A stretch of DNA of 32,550 nucleotides from Bacteroidales bacterium (GTDB lineage: Bacteria; Bacteroidota; Bacteroidia; Bacteroidales; Tenuifilaceae): contig JAQUJY010000027.1 of assembly GCA_028680705.1 (NCBI GenBank), positions 1 through 32,550 on the forward strand. Direction: 5' to 3'. The notes beneath the pieces are model-generated. The model was given only the letters and a program-made list of their open reading frames with translations, was not told where the DNA came from and ran no database searches. A program made the translations under genes and the position numbers. Shown piece after piece: positions 24,435 through 32,550 of this stretch. Position 1 is the first letter of the stretch. The number at the start of each line of letters is the position of its first letter.

Positions 24435-24467
24435 TGTCTCCCTTTTTTATTATCTAAATTAAGCGAT

Positions 24468-25196
24468 ATGAGAAAAATTATTTATCCCCTTGTTTGTTCG
24501 CTTTTCCTAATTCTGTTAATTGGCGGATGTGGTCAGTTTAATTTTCCTGCCGACTTTAAACTTCCCCAGCAAACCCAAGGATTAACTTCTGCTGAGGTAA
24601 TAAAAGGACTAAAGGAAGCGCTTACAGTTGGGGCTGGCAATTCTGTAAGTTTTGCCTCTAAAACCGATGGGTTTTATAAAAACCCATTGCTTTTCGTAGC
24701 ATTTCCGCCCGAGGCAATTAAGGTTAAAAATACGCTTGAATCGGCGGGGTTGAATAAACCCGTAGATAACTTTATCCTTTCGTTGAACAGGGCAGCTGAG
24801 GACGCATCCAAACGTGCACTTCCTATACTTAAGGATGCTATTTTAGGTATGACCATTACCGATGCTATGGGAATACTCAAGGGTAATGAAACCGCCGCAA
24901 CGGATTACCTAAAGCGCAAAACCACAAACCACTTAAAAGCAGAATTTACCCCAGTAGTTAGGCAATCGATTAATAAGGTAGATGTTACCAGTTATTGGAA
25001 CCCTATTGTCACGAACTACAATAGGCTAACGTTACTAACAGGTGCAGAGCAGGTAAACCCTAATCTTGAGGAGTATATTACCGAGAAAACCATCGAAGGT
25101 TTATTTACCCTTATTGCCAAGGAGGAGGTGCTAATTCGAAAAGATCCAGCAGCAAGGGTAACGGATATTCTTCGTAAGGTTTTTGCAGAGCAGTAA
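24468..25196 (+). CDS. DUF4197-family lipoprotein
   Basis: A 242-residue predicted lipoprotein: hydrophobic start (LVCSLFLILLIGG) and a lipobox ending at C21 (LIGGC). The remainder matches the pattern of DUF4197: ASKTDGFYKNPLLFVAFPPEA, an AAEDASKRALPILKDAILGMTI segment that is a strongly recognisable family core, and GLFTLIAKEEVLIRKDPAARVTDILRKVF at the end. It is mostly helical with no catalytic motif, and the family has no known function. Residue 22 is Gly, so there is no aspartate-type inner-membrane retention signal. It starts 33 bases after hutI and is separated from ftcD by 248 bases with repeats, so its position in the histidine cluster may be incidental. Confidence 0.87.
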   Translation: MRKIIYPLVCSLFLILLIGGCGQFNFPADFKLPQQTQGLTSAEVIKGLKEALTVGAGNSVSFASKTDGFYKNPLLFVAFPPEAIKVKNTLESAGLNKPVDNFILSLNRAAEDASKRALPILKDAILGMTITDAMGILKGNETAATDYLKRKTTNHLKAEFTPVVRQSINKVDVTSYWNPIVTNYNRLTLLTGAEQVNPNLEEYITEKTIEGLFTLIAKEEVLIRKDPAARVTDILRKVFAEQ

Positions 25197-25227
25197 AGGG
25201 ATATTCATTTTTAGAACTAAATTCTCA

Positions 25228-25283
25228 CGTCATTGCGATCCGCCAGCTGCCTGCCCGGCAGACAGGGCGGAGAAGCAATCTTT
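25228..25283. repeat. GC-rich palindromic intergenic repeat
   Basis: A nested dyad: ATTGC (25232-25236) with GCAAT (25275-25279) outside, CCGCC (25240-25244) with GGCGG (25266-25270) inside, and a CTG...CAG core around 25247-25265. It is far richer in G+C than its surroundings. The 'CATTGCGA...GAAGCAATC' frame is of a type scattered between genes in many bacterial genomes; copy number here cannot be judged. Confidence 0.7.
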
Positions 25284-25304
25284 GACATTAAAGCAGTAAG
25301 AAAT

Positions 25305-25369
25305 GTCCCGAGGGACAAAATATCGGTAAAACGATAAAATCATAACAAGTATTAAAGTCCCATAGGGAC
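25305..25369. repeat. Tandem GTCCC-nn-GGGAC hairpin repeats
   Basis: GTCCC-GA-GGGAC (25305-25316) and GTCCC-ATA-GGGAC (25357-25369) are two related hairpins 52 bases apart, each followed by a short A-T stretch (ATATCG.., ATATTG..). Between them TATCG-GTAAAA-CGATA (25321-25336) forms a third hairpin. They lie 75 bases upstream of ftcD. Confidence 0.65.
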
Positions 25370-25444
25370 GCCATATTGTTTTATTAAATTCGAGAATGAT
25401 TTTTTACAGTTACTCCATAAATTCCTTTTAAAATAAATAAATAC

Positions 25445-27139
25445 ATGAAAACTAAGCAGCTAATTGAATGCGTTCCAAATTTTAGTGAGGGACGCGACAT
25501 GAATATTATTAAGCAGATAACCAATGAAATTGAATCGGTTGAAGGTGTTCGGCTAATTGATGTTGATCCAGGGCATGCAACAAACCGTACCGTGGTTACC
25601 ATGGTTGGAACCCCCGACGAGGTTTGTGAAGCGGCCTTCAGAGCCATTAAAAAAGCCGCCGAATTAATCGACATGAGCAAACATAAAGGAGCTCACCCCC
25701 GATTTGGTGCCACCGATGTATGCCCATTGGTTCCCGTTGCAAATATAACAATGGACCAAACCGTTGAGTATGCACGTAAACTTGCCAAGAGAATTGGCGA
25801 TGAGCTAGGTATTGGCGTTTTCTGCTATGAGTTTGCAGCCTTTGAAGAGAAAAGGCGTAATCTGGCTAACTGCAGAGCAGGTGAGTATGAGGCATTACCA
25901 AAGCGTCTTCAGGATCCTGCATGGAAACCCGATTTCGGCTCTGCTGTATTCAATCCAAAAAGCGGTGTAACCGCTGTTGGTGCAAGAAACTTTTTACTTG
26001 CATATAATATCAACCTAAATACAACCTCAACCCGCAGGGCAAATGCTGTTGCTTTCGATATTCGCGAAAAAGGCAGAGCACAACGTATTGGTAACCCAAT
26101 AACGGGTAAGAAAGCCGTAGATGAAAAAGGAAATGCGATATGGACTCCGGGTAGTTTAAAAGCCTGTAAAGCAATAGGATGGTTTATTGATGAGTTTGGG
26201 ATAGCCCAAATCTCCATAAACCTTACCGATATTACTGTTACCCCTTTACATATAGCCTTTGAGGAAACCTGTAAAAAAGCGCAGGCAAGAGGTTTAAGGG
26301 TTACAGGTTCAGAATTGGTGGGTGTTGTTCCACTTCAGGCCATGCTCGATGCAGGAAAGTATTTTCTGCACAAGCAGAATAGATCTACAGGTATTGCCGA
26401 CAGCGAAATAATTAAAATTGCAGTCAAATCAATGGGGCTTGATGAGCTGTACCCATTCGACCCTAAAAAGAAGATTATTGAGTACATCCTTGAAGATGAT
26501 ATCCAGAAGAAACTGGTGGATATGACTCTTGCCGATTTTGTTGCTGAAACCGCTTCAGAATCACCTGCTCCAGGTGGAGGTTCAGTATCAGCAACAATGG
26601 GAGCAATGGGAGTGGCCCTGGCTACAATGGTTGCAAACCTTTCTGCACATAAAGCTGGATGGGATGACCGTTGGGAAGAGTTCTCGAATTGGGCTGATAA
26701 AGGTAAGGTATACATGGATCAACTTTTAAAGTTGGTAGATGAGGATACTAATGCATTTAATAAGATTATGGATGCTTTTGGTTTACCCAAGAGCAGCGAC
26801 GAGGAAAAGACTGCAAGAAAAAAAGCAATACAGGATGCTACTCTTTATGCCATTGATATACCTTATAGAGTAATGGAGATATCGCTTCAATCCATGGAGG
26901 TGATGAAAGCAATGGCCGAAATTGGGAATCCAAACTCTGTTTCCGATGCTGGTGTTGGAGCGTTAGCTGCACGAGGTGCAGTAATGGGTGCATACCTTAA
27001 TGTAAAAATCAATGCTCAAGACCTCGAAGACAAGGAAAAGGTAGCCCTGTATATTGATAAGGGTGAAGAAATTGTCAAAAAGGTTGAACAGACAGAAAAA
27101 GAGATTCTGAATATCGTAAATAGCAAGATAACGCTGTAA
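25445..27139 (+). CDS. ftcD: Glutamate formimidoyltransferase / formimidotetrahydrofolate cyclodeaminase fusion
   Basis: A 564-residue bifunctional enzyme. The N-terminal part (about 1-325) moves the formimino group of formiminoglutamate to tetrahydrofolate; the opening LIECVPNFSEGRD and HKGAHPRFGATDVCPLVP with catalytic H84 are its marks, followed by the NVARGEY-like RRANAVAFDIREKGR. The C-terminal part (about 360-564) releases ammonia to give methenyltetrahydrofolate; LADFVAETASESPAPGGGSVSA and the later GNPNSVSDAGVGALAARGAV are typical of cyclodeaminase. The fused form resembles the vertebrate enzyme; a joining linker of roughly 30 residues (KKIIEYILEDD) is visible. It continues the pathway from hutI, so histidine degradation here would use folate rather than formiminoglutamase. 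Confidence 0.97.
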   Translation: MKTKQLIECVPNFSEGRDMNIIKQITNEIESVEGVRLIDVDPGHATNRTVVTMVGTPDEVCEAAFRAIKKAAELIDMSKHKGAHPRFGATDVCPLVPVANITMDQTVEYARKLAKRIGDELGIGVFCYEFAAFEEKRRNLANCRAGEYEALPKRLQDPAWKPDFGSAVFNPKSGVTAVGARNFLLAYNINLNTTSTRRANAVAFDIREKGRAQRIGNPITGKKAVDEKGNAIWTPGSLKACKAIGWFIDEFGIAQISINLTDITVTPLHIAFEETCKKAQARGLRVTGSELVGVVPLQAMLDAGKYFLHKQNRSTGIADSEIIKIAVKSMGLDELYPFDPKKKIIEYILEDDIQKKLVDMTLADFVAETASESPAPGGGSVSATMGAMGVALATMVANLSAHKAGWDDRWEEFSNWADKGKVYMDQLLKLVDEDTNAFNKIMDAFGLPKSSDEEKTARKKAIQDATLYAIDIPYRVMEISLQSMEVMKAMAEIGNPNSVSDAGVGALAARGAVMGAYLNVKINAQDLEDKEKVALYIDKGEEIVKKVEQTEKEILNIVNSKITL

Positions 27140-27248
27140 GCGTGCTTCAACAATCAGGATGTAAGATAATTAATGATTTGTAATTCTTTAAAACAGTTAT
27201 TTTTAATTATAATTGTTAACTAATGTTAATGTTTTTTCAGTACAATCG

Positions 27249-27279
27249 TTTGTGAATAGGATTTTTATTCATATTTTAG
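27249..27279 (+). promoter_or_regulatory. Candidate promoter for the SusC/SusD pair
   Basis: TTTG (27249-27252), 19 bases, then TATTTTAG (27272-27279) match the -33/-7 consensus at four of four and five of six positions. A transcript would start near 27286, about 43 bases before the SusC-like ATG. Confidence 0.5.
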
Positions 27280-27328
27280 CCGTGTTGAAAAATTATTAGC
27301 TCTATTTTATAAACCTAAATTTTGTTCT

Positions 27329-30300
27329 ATGAAAAGACTATGTGTATTTCTTGCATCGGTTGTGTTTGTTGGGATAAATTTCCTTCAGGCACAAAATGTG
27401 CAGGTTACCGGTACTGTTACAAGTGCCGAGGATGGGATGCCGATTCCGGGTGCATCCATTATGATTAAAGGAACATCAACTGGTGTAGCTACCGATTTAG
27501 ATGGTAATTACGCTATTACTGTTCCTGAAACAGCAACTCTAATTTATCGATTTGTGGGTATGACTACCCAAGAAGTTGGGGTTGAGGGACGTAAAACCAT
27601 TAATGTTGTTCTTGAACTTGATGCTAAAGAGTTAGATGAGGTAATTGTAGTTGCTTACGGTACAACAACTAGAAGTTCTTTTACTGGCTCTGCAGGTAAT
27701 GTTAAGGCAGAGGAACTTCAAAAGAGGCAAGTTTCAAACGTTACAAACGCTTTGTCAGGCCAAGTAGCTGGTGTTCAGACTGCTAGTTCAAGTGGCCAGC
27801 CAGGAACTAGTGCTTCTGTTCGAATTAGAGGTATTGGTTCAATGAATGCAAGCAATAATCCTTTGTATGTTGTTGACGGGGTACCTTTTGATGGTAATAT
27901 TTCCTCAATCAACCCACAGGACATTGAGACCATGACCGTACTAAAGGATGCTGCAGCTAATGCACTGTACGGTGCTCGTGGTGCTAACGGTGTTATTTTA
28001 ATAACAACGAAGAGAGCAAAGGGCAAAGATGCAATTATTACTGTGGATGCTAAATGGGGTAATAACACTAGAGCAGTTCCTAATTATGATGTTATGACTG
28101 ACCCAGGTATGTATTATGAGACCTTTTATAAAGGACTATATAATGCAAGAGCATACAACAATAAGCCACCTGACGATGCATATAATTATGCCGATAGTAG
28201 ACTTATAGATCTTCTTGGATATCAGGTGTATACCATACCCGATGGAGAGAAATTAATTGGGCGGGATTTTAAGTTAAACCCAAATGCTACTTTAGGTTTT
28301 TCCGATGGTGATTACTATTATACTCCTGATAATTGGTATGATGAGATTTTTTATGCTCAAAACTTGCGTCAAGAGTACAATGTATCTGTTTCAGGTACCT
28401 CAGATCGTTTTAACTACTACTTATCTGGTGGATATCTAGATGATACAGGTATTGTGGATGGTTCTGGGTTTAGCCGTTATACTGGTCGTTCTAATGTTGA
28501 TTATCAAGCAAAAGAGTGGTTAAGAGTTGGTGCAAACATTGGTTACTCAAATTACAATATCCAATCACCTGGTTCACAAACTGAATGGGGATCATCAGGA
28601 AACTTGTTCTATGTTGTGAATCACATAGCCCCAATTTATCCTATGTATGTTCGTAATCCTGACGGATCTATTAAGGTTGATCACCGTGGAACTACCGTGT
28701 ATGACTTCGGTACAGCCGCTTCTACAAATAATATTCGTGGTTTTATGTCAATGGCAAATCCTGCTATTTCTCTAAAACTCAATGAGTATAACTCTTTTCA
28801 TGATGAGCTTAATAGTAAATGGTATGCAATTTTAACTCCTGTTGAAGGGTTAACAATTACTGCAAACCTAGGCTCAAACGTGTTAAACAGAAGACGTAAT
28901 GACTTATCTAATCCGTTTTATGGATCAGCTGTTAACGTTGGAGGAAGAGCTTATGTAGAACACTATCGCCAATTCTCTTTTAATCAGCAGTATCTTGTAA
29001 GTTACAAAAAGACTTTTGCTGATGTTCATAACGTAGATATTTTTGTTGGTTATGAAGGATACGAGACAAAGATGCAAGGCCTTGCCGGAAGTAATAGCAT
29101 GCTTTTTAACCCCTTTGTGGGCGAATTAAATAATGCATTGCAATTACCTTCGAATAGTCCATCATCAAACACCCACTATTATGCTGTAGAGGGTTACTTA
29201 TCCCGTTTACAGTATGATTATGATGGTAAGTACTTTGTAGGTGCTTCATACAGAAGAGATGCTTCATCGCGTTTCCATCCCGATAACCGATGGGGTAATT
29301 TTGGTAGCGTTAGTGCGGCATGGTTAGTTAATAAAGAAGAGTTTTTAAATGATGTATCTTGGATTGACATGCTAAAAGTTAAGGCAAGTATTGGATCTGT
29401 TGGTAACGATAACTTGGGTTCAAGTAGTTACTATTACTATGCGTATTTAGATCAATTCAATGTTACTAATAATGATGGCGAATTTGCAGTGTCTTTTGCA
29501 TATAAAGGAAACCCAGACATTACTTGGGAGACAAGTACTGCAATGAATGCTGGTATTGATTTTGAGGTGTTAAAACACAGGTTAACTGGTACAATTGAAT
29601 ATTTCTATAGGAATACAGCTGATCAACTTTACCATTTGCCAGTTCCAAACTCACTAGGTTATAATTCAATACCTATGAACGTTGGTGATGTAGTGAATGC
29701 TGGTGTAGAGGTTGATCTACATGGTGTGCTTTTTCAGAATGATAAAGTTACATGGCGTGCAAATCTAAATGCAACTCACCTCAAAAACGAGATTAAAAAA
29801 CTTCATGAGAGTGTTCAGGAAAATGGTATAAAGTATAGTAATGCTATTATGGAAGTTGGTGGTTCACTTTATGATATTTATATGGTGGAATTCGCGGGTG
29901 TTGATCCAGAAACTGGAAAAGCTTTGTACTATCTTGACCCAGATGAAGGAGATTATGAAACAACAAGTGTTCATTCCAATGCAAAACAGGCTCGTTTAGG
30001 AGGTAGTTTACCCGATATTTATGGTGGTTTAGGTACATCACTAAATGCCTACGGTTTTGACCTTTCTCTTATGTTATCGTACCAATTTGGAGGTAGGGTT
30101 TATGATGGTTCTTTTGAGGCCTTAATGCATAATGGCGATAACATTGGACATAACTGGCATATGGATATTTTAGATGCTTGGACTCCTGAAAATACAAACA
30201 CCAATGTACCTCGTTTAAACTATGCGGATGTTTCATATCAGAAAACCTCTTCAAGGTTTGTGGTAAGTTCTGATTACTTAGCACTAAATAGTATAGTTTT

Positions 30301-30508
30301 AGGTTATACTCTACCCTCTAAGTTACTTAAGAGTGCTGGCATTGCTTCTTTACGAATCTATGCAGTTGGCGATAACTTAGCACTTCTTTCTAATCGTAAA
30401 GGCTTTGACCCTCGCCAATATTTTGGTGGTGGAAGTTCAACAACTTCAGGAAGTTTTGCATACTCTGCTATGAAAACTATCTCAGGCGGTATTACCTTAA
30501 CCTTCTAA
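27329..30508 (+). CDS. SusC/RagA-family TonB-linked outer membrane transporter
   Basis: A 1059-residue TonB-dependent channel that imports oligomers in the outer membrane together with a SusD-like lid. Signal peptide about 1-21 (VFVGINFLQA|Q). A carboxypeptidase-regulatory-like domain follows (about 22-105: VTGTVTSAEDGMPIPGASIMIKGT), then DEVIVVAYGTTTRSSFTGS, the TonB-box region, and the plug (about 110-230: GQVAGVQTASSSGQPGTSASVRIRGIGS, MNASNNPLYVVDGVPFDG). The remaining 800 or so residues are barrel strands and loops, ending in SGGITLTF. No N-terminal anti-sigma/secretin-like extension precedes the domain. The cargo may be a glycan or a peptide; nothing in this window includes glycoside hydrolases, and an M16 peptidase follows, which slightly favours peptides. 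Confidence 0.96.
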   Translation: MKRLCVFLASVVFVGINFLQAQNVQVTGTVTSAEDGMPIPGASIMIKGTSTGVATDLDGNYAITVPETATLIYRFVGMTTQEVGVEGRKTINVVLELDAKELDEVIVVAYGTTTRSSFTGSAGNVKAEELQKRQVSNVTNALSGQVAGVQTASSSGQPGTSASVRIRGIGSMNASNNPLYVVDGVPFDGNISSINPQDIETMTVLKDAAANALYGARGANGVILITTKRAKGKDAIITVDAKWGNNTRAVPNYDVMTDPGMYYETFYKGLYNARAYNNKPPDDAYNYADSRLIDLLGYQVYTIPDGEKLIGRDFKLNPNATLGFSDGDYYYTPDNWYDEIFYAQNLRQEYNVSVSGTSDRFNYYLSGGYLDDTGIVDGSGFSRYTGRSNVDYQAKEWLRVGANIGYSNYNIQSPGSQTEWGSSGNLFYVVNHIAPIYPMYVRNPDGSIKVDHRGTTVYDFGTAASTNNIRGFMSMANPAISLKLNEYNSFHDELNSKWYAILTPVEGLTITANLGSNVLNRRRNDLSNPFYGSAVNVGGRAYVEHYRQFSFNQQYLVSYKKTFADVHNVDIFVGYEGYETKMQGLAGSNSMLFNPFVGELNNALQLPSNSPSSNTHYYAVEGYLSRLQYDYDGKYFVGASYRRDASSRFHPDNRWGNFGSVSAAWLVNKEEFLNDVSWIDMLKVKASIGSVGNDNLGSSSYYYYAYLDQFNVTNNDGEFAVSFAYKGNPDITWETSTAMNAGIDFEVLKHRLTGTIEYFYRNTADQLYHLPVPNSLGYNSIPMNVGDVVNAGVEVDLHGVLFQNDKVTWRANLNATHLKNEIKKLHESVQENGIKYSNAIMEVGGSLYDIYMVEFAGVDPETGKALYYLDPDEGDYETTSVHSNAKQARLGGSLPDIYGGLGTSLNAYGFDLSLMLSYQFGGRVYDGSFEALMHNGDNIGHNWHMDILDAWTPENTNTNVPRLNYADVSYQKTSSRFVVSSDYLALNSIVLGYTLPSKLLKSAGIASLRIYAVGDNLALLSNRKGFDPRQYFGGGSSTTSGSFAYSAMKTISGGITLTF

Positions 30509-30517
30509 TTTTAAAAT

Positions 30518-32185
30518 ATGAATATTATGAAAACAAATATTAGATTGCTGCTCATATCACTGGGCGCATTTGCATTAACTCTCTCTTCTTGTACTGATTT
30601 GGATACATTTCCAGAGAGTGGTGTGTTTACTTCCGATCAAAAGCAAGAAATTGCTGAAGCAATACCAGAACGATTATCGGCGGATGTTTTAGGTATGTAT
30701 TCATTAATGGGTAGGGCAGAAGCTGTTTTTCCTGGACAAGAACGTGCCGATGATTTTGGATACCCAGCAGTTTGTGTTTCATGGGATGCTAATGGTTCTG
30801 ATTTCGTAACTGATGAGAGCAATTACAACTGGTTCTCGGTAGCTAGTTCATATGAAGATAGGATCTACACCTATGCGAACCCTGCTATGCGTTGGAGATT
30901 TTTTTATAAGCAGATGAAGATGGCAAATGACATTCTGGCTGCTATACCTGCTGATACAGATGTTAAAACACTGAAGTTCTATATGGGACAAGCTTTAGCA
31001 ATACGTGCTTTTGATTATCTCAGCTTGGCTCCTTATTTTCAGTTTAAGTTTAAAGGTAATGAGCAGGAGCCTTCTGTACCAATTGTTACTTGGGATATGA
31101 CAGGTGATGTATCAGTAAATCCAAGAGCTCCCCAAGAAGATGTTTACGACTTAATTATTGACGATTTAACCCGTGCAATTGAGTTGTTAGATGGATTTTC
31201 TCGCTCATCTAAAGGGCAAATTAATCAGCAAGTTGCTTATGGTCTTCGTGCTCGTGCTAATTTAATGATGGAAAATTGGGAAGCTGCAGCTTTTGATGCA
31301 GATAAAGCATTAGAAGGGTTTACACCTTACTCAAGGGAAGATGTATCGAAACCAACATTTATTAATGCCGCTGATCCAAGTTGGATGTGGGCAATAATGA
31401 TTGACCCTGCAAACGTTTCTGGACTCATTGCTTGGCCATCAACCGTTAGTAGTTTCTCTGGCTATGGTTATACAACAGCTGTGGGTTGCTATAAAGGTGT
31501 TAATAGGCAACTATGGGATATAATTCCTGAAACTGATGTAAGAAAAGGATGGTGGGTTGATGATAATCTCGAGTCTCCAAACTTGGCTGGGGTAACTTGG
31601 ACCGATTCTGAAACTGGTGATGTTTTTACCGGAAATGAGATTCCCACTTCAGGCGTTGATGGTATAGCTCCTTGGGTACCCTTTACAAACGTGAAATTTG
31701 GACAGTTTGAATTTATAGGTAATCCTCTAAACTCTGCAGATTGGCCTATAATGCGTGTCGAAGAGATGATACTTATCAAAGCCGAGGCAACTGGTATGAC
31801 TAATGAGGGAGCTGGCAAGAGTATTCTTGAAAACTTTATTAAAGAGTATAGAGATCCTAGTTATAATGTTAATGCATCAGGTCGTGCTTTTAGAGATGAA
31901 GTTTGGTTCCACCGCAGAGTTGAGTTGTGGGGTGAAGGTTTTGCAATGTTTGATATAATGCGTTTAGGGAAAAATGTTGTTCGTTCTAATGAATCATCAG
32001 CTAACCCTACAAATCACCCGAGCATTTTCACATTCAATATTGAGAGTACTGACGGATGGTTGTTGAATAGAATTATTCAGGCTGAAGTAAATACAAATGC
32101 TGGTATAATTCAGAATGAAGGAGGAACATTGCCAGTAAGTGGACAAAATTCTGACTTAATAGATGGCGTAACAAATAAATTTTAA
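30518..32185 (+). CDS. SusD/RagB-family nutrient-binding outer membrane lipoprotein
   Basis: A 555-residue lipoprotein, the partner of the SusC-like channel, which starts 10 bases after the channel's stop. The signal is IRLLLISLGAFALTLSSC with lipid-bearing C25. The helical SusD core is seen in RWRFFYKQMKMANDILAAIP, GQALAIRAFDYLSLAPYF, DVYDLIIDDLTRAIELLDG and GLRARANLMMENWEAAAFDADKAL, the tetratricopeptide-like helices that bind SusC; the closing RDEVWFHRRVELWGEGFAMFDIMRLGK is the diagnostic C-terminal motif. The ATG at 30527 (MKTNIRLL) is an alternative, three codons later. The terminator after it ends the pair. Substrate is not deducible. Confidence 0.96.
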   Translation: MNIMKTNIRLLLISLGAFALTLSSCTDLDTFPESGVFTSDQKQEIAEAIPERLSADVLGMYSLMGRAEAVFPGQERADDFGYPAVCVSWDANGSDFVTDESNYNWFSVASSYEDRIYTYANPAMRWRFFYKQMKMANDILAAIPADTDVKTLKFYMGQALAIRAFDYLSLAPYFQFKFKGNEQEPSVPIVTWDMTGDVSVNPRAPQEDVYDLIIDDLTRAIELLDGFSRSSKGQINQQVAYGLRARANLMMENWEAAAFDADKALEGFTPYSREDVSKPTFINAADPSWMWAIMIDPANVSGLIAWPSTVSSFSGYGYTTAVGCYKGVNRQLWDIIPETDVRKGWWVDDNLESPNLAGVTWTDSETGDVFTGNEIPTSGVDGIAPWVPFTNVKFGQFEFIGNPLNSADWPIMRVEEMILIKAEATGMTNEGAGKSILENFIKEYRDPSYNVNASGRAFRDEVWFHRRVELWGEGFAMFDIMRLGKNVVRSNESSANPTNHPSIFTFNIESTDGWLLNRIIQAEVNTNAGIIQNEGGTLPVSGQNSDLIDGVTNKF

Positions 32186-32200
32186 ATGAACTTTAATTAA

Positions 32201-32237
32201 AAAGGAGGATGGTAAATACACCATCCTCTTTTTTTTT
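32201..32237 (+). terminator. Intrinsic terminator after SusC/SusD pair
   Basis: GAGGATGGT (32205-32213) pairs with ACCATCCTC (32220-32228) around a six-base loop, followed by nine T. It is preceded by an A-rich stretch that may extend the stem. Confidence 0.93.
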
Positions 32238-32312
32238 AACCACAACATCCTACTAACTATTAACCTAATTTGAATATATAATCCTACAATACAACTAATT
32301 AAAATCCGAATT

Positions 32313-32550
32313 ATGAAAAAACTGCTTTTATTACTCTCTGTTTTTATTGTGACGAACCTTTCTGCTCAGGTCTCAACGTTTACACTAGACAATGGTCTTA
32401 CAGTAATTGTGAACGAAGACTCGCGTACTCCATCAATTTTTGGGAGTATTGTTGTAAAGGCTGGTTCCGTAGATGAACCCGCAGATGCTACCGGATTAGC
32501 GCATTATCTAGAGCATATGCTGTTTAAAGGCTCGCAAAATGTAGGAACCA
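32313..32550 (+). CDS. M16-family (insulinase/pitrilysin) zinc peptidase, 3' end cut by window edge
   Basis: Only the first 79 residues are in the window. A signal peptide (MKKLLLLLSVFIVTNLSA|Q) is followed by FTLDNGLTVIVNEDSRTPS, GSIVVKAGSVDEPADATGLAHYLEHMLFKG. The inverted zinc motif HxxEH is H64-Y-L-E67-H68, diagnostic for M16, with the preceding alternate strand 'VNEDSRTP'. Such exported M16 enzymes cut peptides in the periplasm and are frequent in Bacteroidota. The gene begins 128 bases after SusD and a terminator intervenes, so it is a separate transcript, though the proximity suggests peptide utilisation. Confidence 0.9.
   Translation, partial: MKKLLLLLSVFIVTNLSAQVSTFTLDNGLTVIVNEDSRTPSIFGSIVVKAGSVDEPADATGLAHYLEHMLFKGSQNVGT

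Noticed and set aside
25305..25369. GTCCC/GGGAC repeats as a CRISPR array
   Set aside because: There are only two imperfect units with hairpins of their own and no equal-length spacers or cas genes.
25197..25444. Riboswitch or leader controlling ftcD
   Set aside because: The hairpins are best explained as repeats; I could not match the region to a known riboswitch core.

Overview
This window looks like chromosomal DNA of a member of the Bacteroidota, most likely the order Bacteroidales in the broad sense. The evidence is a SusC/SusD pair, a Por-secretion (type IX) C-terminal sorting domain, a formimidoyltransferase-cyclodeaminase fusion for histidine breakdown, a moderately low-GC sequence, and repeated matches to the Bacteroidetes promoter (-33 TTTG / -7 TAnnTTTG) instead of E. 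coli-like promoters. I see no rRNA, tRNA, insertion sequence, prophage or CRISPR array. Species cannot be assigned from the sequence alone.

Left part (1-8.4 kb): a leftward short-chain dehydrogenase and VOC-family pair, the latter cut by the window edge. Next comes a 1020-residue secreted modular protein with two phospholipase D-type HKD motifs and a type IX sorting tail. It is followed by an orphan OmpR-type response regulator and a bacteriohemerythrin with all seven iron ligands. Then come a leftward Cof-type HAD phosphatase, an 86-residue putative DNA-binding protein on its own promoter/terminator unit, and an HD-domain protein.

Middle part (8.5-20.9 kb): a membrane-anchored M14-like metallopeptidase overlaps a BaiN/HI0933-type flavoprotein by four bases. 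A leftward fumarylacetoacetase-fold hydrolase meets the flavoprotein tail-to-tail with a 4-base overlap. A POTRA-less Omp85-type barrel protein follows. Then comes a signalling and transport block: DUF819 membrane protein, a MASE1-like/four-PAS histidine kinase, a YfcC-family carrier running the other way, and a receiver-only response regulator.

Right part (21-32.5 kb): uvrB, then hutI, a DUF4197 lipoprotein and ftcD, which together give the last steps of histidine degradation to glutamate. hutH and hutU are not in the window. The hut genes are split by a 248-base spacer holding two kinds of hairpin-rich intergenic repeat. The window ends with a SusC/SusD outer-membrane import pair and the beginning of an M16 zinc peptidase.

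Most of the window is ordinary housekeeping and accessory content. The points most worth following are the secreted PLD protein (a candidate surface nuclease), the orphan regulator plus hemerythrin, the stand-alone 86-residue protein, the kinase/DUF819/YfcC/receiver block, and the repeats before ftcD. I did not find a convincing wholly new multi-gene system.
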